Numbered from the stretch's first letter, positions 20,777 to 31,410 are shown. The stretch: 45,835 nt of DNA from Chara braunii (GCA_003427395.1 BFEA01000548.1:847237-893071), one strand, 5' to 3'. Made by a program: numbers and translations. The notes: generated from the sequence alone by a model not told the origin.

Positions 20777-22899
20777 CTCTGGACAGTGTACTAGGTGAGG
20801 AGGAACCTTCGGATGGGAGGATGTCTTTCTGTTTACATCCGAAGTTCCAATAGAGGCAACTGAAACCTCTACTGGTTGTTCCCTTTTGGTTGTTTATAGT
20901 CGGGACAGAAGGGAACGATGTGGTTGGGGTCACCACATTTGAGGCATTGATCGGCAGCCTTTCTATCCTGCCAAACTTTCTCTATAATCCCCAATTTCTT
21001 CCAATGCTCCCCTTCGGGCAAACCTGGATGGGGTGGATATGGTTTGTTCCATGTACCATACCATGCGCCTCTTCCTCTTCCCCAGGTGGAATACGAACCA
21101 CGGCCACCTTGCGAGGGACCATTGCCCCTTCCACCCACCTAGTAGCTACCTTCGCCACAACCCTTCTAGGTACCGGGTCCTCTTGCACCACGTCCGCGGC
21201 CTCCTCTTCCTCGACCATGTCCTCTTCCTTGTCGCCCTCCCCCGCGGGCTGCAACGGCCGCGTAGTCCCCCTCTTGAACTACCGTGTTGTTGGGTCCTCC
21301 CTCCAGACCATAATCTATCTGATCGTGAGAGAGAGTTTCGACACCTCCTTCTTCAAAAGTAAGAAGGAGATTGTCTTTCCCAGGTATGTTCCCTGAGATG
21401 GTGCGGTTTTGCCATTTCTTACCAGCTTGCAAATCTTTCTAGTAATGGCAATAATTAGCCTCGGTTAAGAAGCGAGCATGATCTATAGCGATCTTCCTGA
21501 ACTTCTCGTATGTTATCCCCTCTTCCTTTGTGCGGGGATATAACTGAGTACGGAGAGGGTCGGCCAGTGCCCTAGCAAAATTATTGAGGATCTGAGTGGG
21601 AGTGAGTCCATGTTCAGCGCATTGTAAGAGTTCATCCATCGTTGCTTTGAGTGCAGACGCACTCTTCCTTTTCCGATATGCAATGTTTAAGATTAACATT
21701 TCTGTTCGGCGAGCCAAATTTTTATCTTCAAATATTTCTTTAATAGCCTTAAAAAAATCTTCGATTCTTGTTTGTTGTGAATATTCAATCATGGTCTGGC
21801 AGTTCACTTCTTTTTGCAACGATATGGCGAAGCTCATCGCATCGTCGGCCATGCACGAGGTGGCGATAAAAACTCAGTCCCAATACGGGATGCGCTGACC
21901 GTAAACATATGATTCTATGGCCGCAATCCAATGTAGGACACTCTCTTCCTTCTTGCCAGTATAGGTCCATGACACTTTAACTTTAATCTTCCTTATATCC
22001 CCATTGTCTTCTCGCAACACTCCCTTTCCTTTCCTGTCACCATCTCCTCCATCTCCGTCTCCGTTTCCTCCTCCTCCTATGCCGCTGCCACGAATTATAT
22101 TTTCAATTATAGCGGGCGTAAAGGTTTGGGTGATGTGATTATCTAGTTTTTGAATATACGATTGAATATGTTGATCAACATCTCTGGCAGACTTCTGCAG
22201 AAAGGTGTTCCAGACTCCCTCAAACTCATATTGGTGGGTTTCAACCTTTTGCAGAGTTTTGTTCATTGCTCCCAACACTTACTTGGTATGTACGACTGTT
22301 TCTGTTAAGAGGGTTAGTTTTTCTTCTGTTGCAGCTTGCTTATCTTTTTGGTCTTGCAGTTCTCTTTGTAGCCTCGCACCCTCTGTTTGTAGTCTTTTCC
22401 TTTCATCCAGTTCTTGCCGTTTTGCTGCTAACATTCTCATATGCAGTTTCGCACGCTTTTCCTCTAGCAAGAGTTCTTTTTCCCTTTGATCTTTGATAGA
22501 TGCCAGTTTCGCAACGAACAGATCTCTCGCTTCCTCCGTTTCTTCAATTCGGTCACTGGAATAGGCATATTGATCCTACCAATCCAACGGTTTGACCTGA
22601 AGTTCGTCACCTGTCTGGCCAGTCTCACCTTTTTCTGTCCGCCGCCTGATGAGCCTGTCATCAGCAGGTTCATCTTCTTCCTCTATTGTCTGCAATTCTA
22701 CTTTCAATTCCCTTTACAACTTTTCTTTCATTTCCTTCTTCATTCTTTCTTCTTCCATCTGCATTTTCTTCTTTACTTCTTCTTCCTTTTGTCTTTTTCT
22801 TTCTTCTTTCTCTCTTTTCTTTTCTGCCTGCCGGCGATCAATCTCAGCCTGTTCTGCAGGCGTGGGCCCTGGCTTGATTGCCCCTGATCGCATCATCAT
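20777..22899 (-). pseudogene. M4 gag, single frame with seven in-frame stops
   Basis: The start is placed at the ATG read from 22899 (MMMRSGAIKPGPTPAEQAEI). Domains in order: charged coiled coil (AEKKREKEERKRQKEEE, and EEKRAKLHMRMLAAKRQELD); a helical segment (VETHQYEFEGVWNTFLQKSA); a Gly/Asp linker (GGGGNGDGDGGDGD); the capsid (VSWTYTGKKEESVLHWIAAI, FFKAIKEIFEDKNLARRTEM, ARALADPLRTQLYPRTKEEG); an RG-rich basic tract (GRQGRGHGRGRGGRGRGARG); and a perfect zinc knuckle CLKCGDPNHIVPFC (about 20905-20950). The natural stop is TAG at 20869-20871. From start to stop there is no frameshift, yet stops occur at 22714, 22576, 22279, 21874, 21439, 21166 and 21139, each one C-to-T change from CAA, CAG or CGA. 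Confidence 0.92.
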
Positions 22900-23880
22900 A
22901 TGGGACGAACATGTTCTTCCAAAGCCCAATGGGAAGAAGAGTTTGAAGATGGGCCCCAACAGAACAGATAGGGCCAATAATCCCTGCATGGGGTAGTCAT
23001 CCATGGTGGATGACAGCACAGGGGGTCCTCCGCTGGTCCACCAAGTGACTACCCCCAAACTACTACTGAACTTTGTCTGATGTGGATGGGATGTTGTGCT
23101 GTTTTTTTTTTTTTTTTCAGACTCTGGAGATTGCTGCTTCAAGAATAACGAATTTCTTACAATAAAGAACTTCACTGTAGAATAGGACTTCTCCTTTTTT
23201 TTTTTACACGCTGTCTGTCTCCCACTTAGTTAATACCTTTCTCGCTTTCCTTTCGATCTGGCTGTCTCCCCCTTCGTTGTTTGTCCTCTTGCGCAGGGAG
23301 AGGCTAGAGTGTACACTATGTCAGATGCCTGGTCAATACTTTGATCACACAGATTATCACTGCCCAGTTGATTATGCTTTCTGTCGTGTGTGCATCCTGA
23401 CGTGGCGATCGGCCATCACCAACCAGCGTTCTCCTACCTTTACTACCTCCTACAGATGTCAGACCAGAGGGGTAGAAGAGAGGACCAGACAAGGACTCTG
23501 ACCACTCTTAACTCTGACGTGACCAGACACTTGTATCCTAACGTTCAGACCAAACCAGACCTTGGGTAGACCCGACAGCAGCAGCAGCGACCACCAGAGA
23601 GAAGTAGAGGTACAACACACACACACTCATGCAGCCACGTAAGGGGATGAGGGATTCTTCTCTCTTTTGCAGCTATTGTTGGTGAAGACTCCTCGTCGCT
23701 CTGTACTCCACGCTCCTTGCGCAGGTAAGTCCTCCTTAGCCCCTTCCACTTCGGCCTACTTCTCTCTCCTATCCCAGTCCACTTCTCTCATTCCTCCACC
23801 ATCGCCATCATCATCATCAAGCCAGCGCAATTCCTCTCGCCGGCCTTGCTCATGCCAGCGCAGTGAGTGCAACAAGTTAC
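22900..23880 (-). other. M4 leader between PBS and gag
   Basis: It lies between the PBS and the gag start. There are T runs at 23101-23118 and 23196-23206 on the plus strand. No minus-strand coding is seen. On the plus strand a 74-codon Cys-rich frame (23277-23501, CTLCQMPGQYFDHTDYHC and CRVCILTW) and GCAGGTAAGTCC at 23721-23732 are noted, but no homologue is recognised. Confidence 0.55.
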
Positions 23881-23893
23881 GGCTCCGATACCA
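23881..23893 (-). promoter_or_regulatory. M4 primer-binding site
   Basis: The minus strand reads TGGTATCGGAGCC, four bases from the LTR end (CCTTGCA). It is the same core as in M2 and M7. Confidence 0.82.
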
Positions 23894-23897
23894 AATT

Positions 23898-24204
23898 TGC
23901 AAGGTACCTGACTGTCCACAACTTGCCAGAGTGTATCACATTGCATGCCAAGATATCATTCACACAGATTATGAAGATTCACACAAAGCAAAGTCGAGCT
24001 GGGATGAGAACCAAGGTAGCGGAGCTTATATTATCACAACAACATTATAAAGAGTATCTCGAGTTCAAGACCAAAGCGTCGGATAGTATCACGTCTCCCT
24101 CTCGTTCATCAACGACACAGGGGCCTGGCTCTGCCAGCGCCTCCTCCAGATGACAATACAGCGCAGAACAGGTAAGTATCCACCATAGCCAACTCAGGAA
24201 CCTG

Positions 24205-24263
<59 letters not shown>

Positions 24264-25077
24264 ATCCCTTGTCTTGGTCCTCTCGTCCCACCACACATGC
24301 ACACTCCTACTACGAGAATCTACTCTGAATGCTACTCACTGAAGACTGCCTCTAACACTTCTACATCTACTAACATGCTGGCGCAGCTATGGCTGCTTCT
24401 GCCAGCCAGCGCCCAGCCCCTTCTTTCTTCTTGCGCAGCTTCTTCTGCCAGCGCTTCCCCAGCATGCTAGCACACAAGTGCCTTCAGCACTTCCACGCAA
24501 CAATGCCACTGGAGATCTGCCGTGTGGGGAGGCTGGCTTGGTTTCTTATACTGCTCGCCTCCCTTTGCGAGGCCTGCATTGGCACACTTGGGTCTTCCCT
24601 GTCCCAGACCTCTGCAGTGTGTGTCCCAGTACCTTTTCCTTCAGGGTCTGCTGCTGCTGCAGCCTTCAGGCCTGAATTTCGGACTTGGGGTCTGAACCTA
24701 GACCTCATGTTAGACTTCGATTGGACTGGGACCTGATCTTTGACTTCACTCTGAACAGACACAACTTCAGTCCGAACAGACACACCTACTGCCTGAACAG
24801 ACACATGCACTGCACGAACAGACACATCTCCTGCTTGAACAGACATGACTTGCACACCCTCTGGATGAACAGATGTGTCTCCCACAATTGAATACTGCAT
24901 CTGTTCGTCCAGGGGTACAACCATGACCTTTGACATGACTTTTGCTTTAGTTAGGATGCGACTTTTGACCCAGAGAACATGCCTTTTGATCTGCTTTTCA
25001 CGAGTTGGGTTCTGGCCGAGTGACCCCATTATGCAGCATTCGTCATTCAGGGTCTGAATCAAGTAAAAGGCCCTTTT
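23898..25077 (-). mobile_element. M4 5' LTR (family F)
   Basis: It aligns with 16037-17240 with scattered substitutions. A CT tract spans 24208-24260, shorter than in the other LTR. The plus strand again has CAGGTAAGTAT (24170-24180), TACTAAC (24367-24373) and CAG (24384-24386). The plus-strand reading CPQLARVYHIACQDIIHTDY at about 23910-23970 is conserved in both LTRs. Confidence 0.88.
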
Positions 25078-25170
25078 AGAAAGTAAAAATGAAAGTGTCG
25101 TTCACCTATATTGGCAAGAAGGGGAGAAAGCGGGTAGACTCATGCAAAAAACAGACAGAAATGAGTACGA
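25078..25170 (+). pseudogene. M3 gag continuation right of M4
   Basis: After the AGAAA duplication, the plus strand reads KVKMKVSFTYIGKKGRKR. This aligns with the M4 gag segment KIKVKVSWTYTGKKEES. It is the continuation of the gag broken at 16036, which shows the insertion point. The frame degenerates after about 25150. Confidence 0.6.
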
Positions 25171-25480
25171 ACCAGACTTGTGAAGCAACTTGATAAAAAA
25201 TCGAAAAATAAAAATAAAAAACCTATAAAACAGCATGGCAAAAGTGCACTTTCATGCAAATTTCGCCAACCTTCAGTTTCATAAATCTTGAGAAATTTCA
25301 GAAATCTTAGCATAGGAGATTCCAATGCTCCAAATGAGACCAAATTTGGTACGCAACAACCTTGAACCAAAACAAAAACAGGCACAAAAAAAAAAATAAA
25401 AAAAAATTGACCCCTAATTTCAGTTTTGGACCTTTTAGTCAGGAGCTGAAACTGGGGGTCCCCGTTAACAACGTGTGGCA
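25171..25480. other. AT-rich stretch without a recognisable gene
   Basis: A-runs (25384-25408) and AT-rich sequence. No motif, repeat or coding signal is recognised on either strand. Confidence 0.5.
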
Positions 25481-26163
25481 CTTTAGGCACTAGCCATTGC
25501 CATGTGGTCCTGCCATACCTTATGGGAAATTCTCATTTTCTCCCACAGCTTCCTAGAGGCTATGCCAGGATGGATAGGGAAGGAGTCTGGTCTCTTCTTC
25601 GTCACTCCTCCATTAGACGTGCCTCCCTCGTTGGCCACTACAGCAGTGACGTCACCCTTTCCCGACTCACTGTTGTTGCTAGTCCCACCCTCGGTTTCCT
25701 CGAGGGGTCACCTCTCCATTGTCTCATCATCAAAAGCAACAAGGAGGTAGTCCTATTGCTTTTGCCTCTGAAGAATCCTTTTCCCGGTCCCGCCTTGCTG
25801 CCCACCCTTGCTTCCACTGGCATACGTACCTTTGACTTGGGAAGTCATCTGCTCTCTCTGTAAGGCAAGGTCTCAAGATTGACGATAGCCATACTCACCT
25901 GATTTGGCCCATCTGACCAGCTGCCCCTGATAGGTTCACGAAGTGCCCGAAAGTAGATCTGAAGTACCATGTACCATCAACAGTCTATTCACTCCCTGGA
26001 CAACGCATCAACGGTGGACCAACGCTGCCCTATAGTGGTAAGTTCATCAAAAGCTTTATCTGCAGTTGTCTTATCCAAAAACCTTTTTTTAATCTTCTTC
26101 AAAAATTCCCTTAGTGTTTGGGTCTTTGCCCAATTCCCTGCGACGCAAGTGTGCGGTGCGCCA
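25481..26163 (-). pseudogene. Gag fragment M5
   Basis: On the minus strand, 26163-25989 gives a capsid C-terminal stretch (LREFLKKIKKRFLDKTTADK, then AFDELTTIGQRWSTVDALS), typical of the retrotransposon gag fold. Further along, after TGA and frame changes, come TAVVANEGGTSNGGV and KLWEKMRISHKVWQDHMA (about 25495-25555). The latter matches the M4 segment just before its zinc knuckle (HWKKLGIIEKVWQDRKA). The zinc knuckle itself is unrecognisable. The fragment is cut by the assembly gap on its 5' side. It is inverted relative to the M3 gag scrap on its left. Confidence 0.7.
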
Positions 26164-26608
26164 NNNNNNNNNNNNNNNNNNNNNNNNNNNNNNNNNNNNN
26201 NNNNNNNNNNNNNNNNNNNNNNNNNNNNNNNNNNNNNNNNNNNNNNNNNNNNNNNNNNNNNNNNNNNNNNNNNNNNNNNNNNNNNNNNNNNNNNNNNNNN
26301 NNNNNNNNNNNNNNNNNNNNNNNNNNNNNNNNNNNNNNNNNNNNNNNNNNNNNNNNNNNNNNNNNNNNNNNNNNNNNNNNNNNNNNNNNNNNNNNNNNNN
26401 NNNNNNNNNNNNNNNNNNNNNNNNNNNNNNNNNNNNNNNNNNNNNNNNNNNNNNNNNNNNNNNNNNNNNNNNNNNNNNNNNNNNNNNNNNNNNNNNNNNN
26501 NNNNNNNNNNNNNNNNNNNNNNNNNNNNNNNNNNNNNNNNNNNNNNNNNNNNNNNNNNNNNNNNNNNNNNNNNNNNNNNNNNNNNNNNNNNNNNNNNNNN
26601 NNNNNNNN
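26164..26608. other. Assembly gap (Ns)
   Basis: Undetermined bases. Any open frame across it is an artefact. Confidence 0.99.

Positions 26609-26659
<51 letters not shown>
26609..26659. repeat. GA dinucleotide repeat beside the gap
   Basis: An uninterrupted GA tract abuts the gap and probably caused it. Similar tracts in M3 (15198-15250) and in both M4 LTRs suggest that an LTR lies in the gap, but this is inference. Confidence 0.9.
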
Positions 26660-26660
<1 letters not shown>

Positions 26661-27449
26661 AAACAAATAACTCCTTAACATTAATAAGAAAACCCATGGG
26701 GGTTATCCGAGAGGCCCCTGCAGAGAATTAGCAAGGGCCTCCTCACCATGAACGAGGCAATGCTCATACACACTCTACGGTTATGGCAGGCCAAGTATAT
26801 ATGGTGTTGATTCACATTGAGGTCCGTGTTTCAGTAGTTATGGGACCACTGAGCACGCAGACAATAGCAGACCAACTCACCACGTGCTTCTCAGGGCTTC
26901 CGTCCACTACTCACCAAATGTGCAAGACTAGAATGAATCTTCTGCTAGAAATGGAATCATACGCCGCCATATGTTTTGTCTTTTGTGCAAGTGGTGACGA
27001 GTGGATCAAGGCCCTTAGCGCCACTGCTCGTAGGAAAACGAAAGAAAAGAAAGAGAGAGCTACGGTAGTAAGTAGTTCTAACTTGTAACCCATAACTGCT
27101 GGAAAACAGACCTGACTTTGGATCCAGACTACATATCGCCGCGTGCTCCGCCCTTACACAAAATTTGTTGAACGTCTCTTGAAACGTTGGGACCCTTGCA
27201 AATGCATTGCTGGGGTCCTTCGAGAAAAAGACTATGCAACGAGGAATACATGGCCCCCTTTTTTTTCTGTGCCCTAAGATTTTTCAGAAGGGAGGGGCAG
27301 CATTGGTTACCTCAGCCAGCCCTCTACAATTTTTTTTTTTTAACCCTATTTATTGGGGTGTGCCGCATCACGTGCTCGCACATGCTTGCGCGTGCGCTAT
27401 GCGTCGCACGTGCGGAGCTCGCGCGCACACGATGCGCCGCAGGTATGGC
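26660..27449. other. No recognised gene; upstream of M6 pol
   Basis: A 101-codon plus-strand frame at 26783-27088 has no recognised motif. T runs lie at 27257-27265 and 27330-27341. The stretch 27370-27440 is GC-rich with alternating GCGC/CACG. No gag or protease motif of M6 is seen here, so the 5' part of M6 is missing or unrecognisable. Confidence 0.45.
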
Positions 27450-28560
27450 GAGTGCTCTTCGTACTATCCTCCTTCCATTTCAAAATTACTTGACGAATAT
27501 AAGGACATGCAGACCGAACCAACGGGAGTGACTAAAAGAACTATCAAACATATCATTGAGATTATTTCCAACAGTAAGATTCCCGAAGGACGGATTTACC
27601 GAATGTCTCTATGGGAATTGGAAGAGTTGAAGAAACGACTGCAGAAACAACTAAAAAAGGGGATTATGCCTAGTTCCTCTCCCTAAGAAGCGTTTGTACT
27701 CTTCATGCCTAAGAAGGAAGGTGAACTCAACTATGTATAGACTATTGAGGTTTGAATTCCGTAACTGTAAAGAATGTGGAACCCCTTCCTCGCAATGACG
27801 ACCTTCTTGACAAGTTGCAGGGTTCTAAGTATTTCAAAAAGATCGATCTGAAGTGGCCCCATCGGATTGAGGTGGCCCCTGAAGATCGTCACACTACGAC
27901 TTTCAAAACTAGGTATGATCAGTATGAGTTTGTGGTCATGCCCTTTGGTCTTACTAACACCCCCGCAGCCTTCCAACGGTCTATGAACGAATTGTTTTGT
28001 CAATGGTGGACCGATTCGTAGTAGTGTATCTCGACGACATCCTCGTCTAGAACAAGATGTTGGAAGACCACGAGAAACACTTATGATTGGTTCTACAAAA
28101 ATTAAGAGAAGGTAACTTCGGACTGGATCCTACAAAATCCTAGGCTGCCAGTTGCCCGATGGTCAAGGGGGTCCCGACGTTCGAGCCCGGACAACTTCAT
28201 TTTCAATACTTTAAAGCACGAAAAAAAAATAAAAAAATTGGGGGTGTCTTATTTTTTTATTTTAAATTTCATAAAGAATCTCGATGTGATCCCAAGGCAA
28301 ACGTTGTTAAGTTAATTTTTTTGCGTAGCATAGTTTTTTTTTCGGATTTGTTTTATTTTTGTTTTTGTTTTTCCTTTTTTTTGGCGTTCGGGCTTGGACA
28401 GACTGCCCTGGGAGGACCTTCGACCGGATAACCTCGGATGGTCAGGTCGGTCCCGAACGTTTGGCCTGGTAACTTAGATGAAATTAGAATTTGTTAGACC
28501 TGAAGTCTTGTATCTTGGACATATAGGGAATGAAGAAGGACTAAGGCAGGATGAAAAGAA
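27450..28560 (+). pseudogene. M6 reverse transcriptase (decayed, interrupted)
   Basis: Plus-strand frames show, in order, KRTIKHIIEIISNSKIPEGR and IYRMSLWELEELKKRL, PSSSP followed by TAA where Tyr is expected, VTVKNVEPLPRNDDLLDKLQ, GSKYFKKIDLKW, FKTRYDQYEFVVMPFGLTNT, and VVYLDDILV (28019-28046, catalytic Asp pair present) followed by TAG. After a 344-base insertion (28137-28480), it resumes with LEFVRPEVLYLGHIGNEEG. Multiple stops (TAA, TAG) and frameshifts break it. It resembles M3/M4 pol. There is no gag or protease in front of it. Confidence 0.88.
28137..28480. mobile_element. SINE-like insertion with terminal direct repeats in M6 RT
   Basis: It interrupts RT between DPTK and LEFVRPE. AAAT occurs at both edges. 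About 40 bases at the left (28156-28198, GATGGTCAAGGGGGTCCCGA then CGTTCGAGCCCGG) recur diverged at the right (28436-28478, GATGGTCAGGTCGGTCCCGA). GTTCGAGCCC resembles a tRNA B box. The middle is AT-rich with A and T runs. Confidence 0.5.
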
Positions 28561-29200
28561 ATGACAACAATCAGAGATTGGCCTATACCCAAGACTGTTA
28601 CCGAGTTGCGATCTTTCCTAGGCCTTGCAAGCTATTATAGGAAGTTCATGAGGAACTTCTCCATTATAGTTGCGCCTATGAGAAGATTGTTAAAGAGAGA
28701 AACACTTCGGTTACGGGATAAGGATTGTGAGTCCGCGTTTAAGAAACTCAAGTATGCACTAACTCACTACCCTCTCTTAAAAATTGATGATCCCTCCCTT
28801 TCCTTCATTGTCACGACGAACGCAACTTAGTATGGGATTGGGGCAGTTGTACAGTAGGATGAGGGCAACGACTAAGACCAGTTGAGTTAGTGTCTAAACG
28901 TCGACCATCTAAGAAGGTGGTCAGCTCCACCTACGAAAAAAAACTATGCCTTGATAGAAGCTCTAGACACTTGAAAACACTACTTGCTCGACATACTCTT
29001 CACAATCTACTCGGATCCATCGACCTTGAAGTGGATAGAAACTCGACCACGACTCTCAATAAGTTAGTGCGATGGGTTGTCTTTATTGACACCTTCGACA
29101 TCGAACTAAAGACGATCAAAGGTAAGTCTAATGTTGTGGCAAATGCTTTGTGTAGGCGATGGTACTATAGTTACCTATCTAAACATCGAGACTGAGCTAG
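28561..29200 (+). pseudogene. M6 RT connection and RNase H
   Basis: Plus-strand: MTTIRDWPIPKTVTELRS, then FLGLASYYRKFMRNFS; then the RNase H start, LSFIVTTNAT followed by TAG, where functional copies have TTDAS (Asp to Asn), then YGIGAVVQ and another TAG. The later part (28890-29195) shows SSTYEKKLC, RWVVFIDTFDIELKTIKGKS and NVVANALCRRW. At least three stops and a frame change occur. It continues the order of pol from the RT. Confidence 0.88.
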
Positions 29201-29289
29201 AGGACAAGATCCGTGTTGGGTAGGCTAAGGATCATATTTGAAGCCCAATCATTGAGACCCTACAAAAAAAACTATGAGCTCTTTCATGA

Positions 29290-30690
29290 CTAGCGGTTCT
29301 TCACAGACAAAGCTACAAATAGGATGTGCGTGCCCCATAATGAAGAAATCAAAAGTTTAATTTTGGGTGAATGTCACGACATAGAGGGACATTTTGGCTT
29401 CAAGAATACGTTTGCCAATGTGTGTGAGTTATTTGAGTGGCAAGGAATGAAAAAAAAAGTACTAACTTATGGGAGACGTTGTTCTATCTGCCAGAGAACA
29501 AGCCGTCTCATAAAATTTCATTGGAACTGCTCAGACCGCTCATTGGCGAATCTATCTCTATTGACTTTATCGCCCTCACCACGAGTTGAATTGAGAATAG
29601 TCTCGTAATGGTAATTTTTTGTAGGTTTTCTAAGTATACTATATTCATTCCTTTACCTTTTGAAGCAAAAACAGAAGTGGTCATCCAAAAGTCATTGTAC
29701 CGTATCGGGATGTGCAGGGTTTCGGAATATGGAATTCTAAAAGTCATTGTACCGTATCGGGGTGTACACTAGACAACAATGGCAAAAGTTGATGGTAGTC
29801 TATAACACTAGGTTAACCATGTTATCAGTTAGACACCTTAAAATGAATGGTCAATCTGAGCAAATGAATCGTTTGTGCCAACAACTTTTGTGAATGTATG
29901 TGAGGCGAGATTAAACTGATTGAGACAAAAACTTACATGAGATTGTATATGCATATAACAACCGCGTACATAGCATGACAAGTAGAACACCTAATACATT
30001 GCACAAAGGTTAGAAGTCGAGACACCCTAACGACGCCTTGACAAGGGACCAAGTCCAACGACTACCCTCAAGAACAAGACAGTTTGCAGTTTTGTATGAA
30101 ACATTGAAAAGGATATTGCAAAAGTCCAAGTCCAAATGATTGAACAAGCTAACTAACATTGTAGACGACCTAGGTTCAAAGAAGGGGATTTGGTATGGGT
30201 AAAATCTCAGAAATTGCTACCAGTCTATTTGGGCCCTGGGAAGTTCTCAAAGTGAGTTGGGATTCACATGGACCACCTTTACTAATTCTAAAAAAGCATA
30301 TATACATTGCTCAGTTTGTGTAATATCTATCTTATCTCTATTCTAATTGTTTCTTTCATTTTACATATAGATAAGATAGATATTTCACAAATTGAGCTAT
30401 GCATGTATTGCCGCATTGATACAAATGGACCATCTTACCGCCACGACTTTCCTTATACACCATCCATGTTCCACCCTCCATGGACGAAGGATACGAGGTT
30501 GAAAAGATATTGGAGCATGGTTCTTCTCAAGAGGTGGTAGAGGACGATCACAAAAGCAGTTCAAGGTAAAGTTCAAAAGTCAACCTGAATGTGAGGCTAG
30601 ATGGTTCAGTAAAAATGAACTTTTACCTACTGCACCTGATATTATTGCAGCCTATGGACGTGGGTTAAAAGAAAACCGAGCCTGAATAAG
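29290..30690 (+). pseudogene. M6 integrase and C-terminal region (heavily decayed)
   Basis: The zinc domain is clear: LGECHDIEGHFGFKNTF and RRCSICQRT (29365-29510). The core is poorly preserved: FSKYTIFIPLPFEAKTEVVI (29622-29690), then a 23-base sequence repeated at 29687-29709 and 29739-29761 that scrambles the second Asp block. Later VWVKSQKLLPVYLGPWEVLK (30190-30250) marks the C-terminal module, interrupted by a foldback insertion (30296-30407). The tail EVEKILEHGSSQEVVEDD and KNELLPTAPDIIAAYGRG is a chromodomain-like end. Stops are frequent in every frame. It is non-functional. Confidence 0.82.
30296..30407. repeat. Foldback (MITE-like) element in M6
   Basis: Arms 30296-30337 and 30369-30407 are inverted repeats of about 40 bases (ATATCTATCTTATCT against AGATAAGATAGATAT). 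The loop is 31 bases. It lies between two versions of a coding segment (GATTCACATGGACCA at 30261-30275 and GATACAAATGGACCA at 30418-30432). Confidence 0.75.
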
Positions 30691-30729
30691 AATTTTTTGC
30701 GATGGAACTCGAAATCGGGCCGGATGGAA

Positions 30730-31410
30730 TGTAATAAGCTAAGTTCATAGCCACACCGTCACGGGCAAGGGTCGTCACTTTTGGTCAAAGGCCAGAAACA
30801 CGGGTCAACGTTCCAAGTGTGAAAAATGTCTAGGAAAGGGGCTTAGGTCAAAGGGTATCAAGGTTTGGATCAAAAATAACGTTCAGAGCCCCCACGTGAG
30901 GTAATTGACTCTTCGATAATGAAGAGTTAGACCAAGCATGGGAATGCAAGCCCAAAGTCAAAATCAACCAGTAGTCAGCATTGGTCATAGATCATATGTA
31001 CATTAATGGTTGTCCACAAGTATCCGGAAGATACCAGGCCCGATTGGGAAAAGGTACTGTTACTTCAAGGCTGCATCCAGGCCTACGAGATTGGGTAAAT
31101 ATGAAGCATCGATATTGTCAAAGGGAAGACTCGTCCACACTAGTCATCCCCGGTCAACGCTTCAAAAGGATGTTCATACACTTGAGAAGGCATTTTGCCT
31201 TGCGATGGCTTGATGGTAGTGTTGTGTCGCAAGGCTGCTGGAGCTGGATGTTGGCGCCAAATGTTGATAGTGGGCGCCAACCTAGAGGGAATATTGTGTT
31301 GGTGCGACCATAGCCTCGTAAATGTGTACTAGGTGATGAGGATTGACGAGGAGGAGGAGGATCAGGGTTGTGAGATTGAAGGGAGATATGGGGAAGCTTA
31401 CCTCGAAGTA
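30730..31410 (+). mobile_element. Start of M6 3' LTR
   Basis: After GGGCCGGATGGAA (PPT-like, 30717-30729), preceded by CTCGAAAT as in M3 and M4, the LTR starts TGTAATAAGC. CATAGC (31311-31316) and AAGCTTACCTCGAAG (31392-31406) occur in the same order as in the other LTR families. The 3' end was not found. TTGGCGCC copies lie at 31253-31260 and, as GGGCGCCAA, at 31273-31281. Confidence 0.55.

Larger units (their letters stand above)
16037..25077 (-). mobile_element. Ty3/gypsy LTR retrotransposon M4, nested in M3 gag
   Basis: Two LTRs (16037-17240 and 23898-25077) in minus orientation enclose PBS, leader, gag, protease, RT, RNase H, integrase and PPT. The sequence AGAAA flanks both ends (16032-16036 and 25078-25082). 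Removing the element with one AGAAA restores a plus-strand M3 gag reading across the junction. It is complete in domains, about 9 kb, but not functional because of stops and several pol frameshifts. Confidence 0.92.

Noticed and set aside
20099-22899. TAA/TAG read as glutamine (alternative genetic code), suggested by in-frame TAR stops in M4 gag
   Set aside because: The M8 frame of 425 codons has no internal TAR, one M4 stop is TGA, and in M2 and M6 several TAA replace Tyr codons. Decay by C-to-T change explains M4 better.
22205-22996. Ser/Phe/Leu-rich plus-strand frames as membrane proteins
   Set aside because: They are shadows of the charged coiled-coil gag of M4 on the opposite strand.
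23277-24050. Cys-rich plus-strand frames as a host zinc-finger (PHD/RING-like) gene
   Set aside because: The spacing does not fit a complete PHD or RING, the frames lie in the leader and LTR of M4, and no full-length product is visible. Kept only as part of the antisense observation.
25969-26731. Long open frames across the N gap and GA tract
   Set aside because: They consist of undetermined bases and dinucleotide repeats coding RE/LS runs.
31253-31281. TTGGCGCC copies as a second PBS
   Set aside because: No LTR end of the expected form adjoins them and the other families use TGGTATCGGA.
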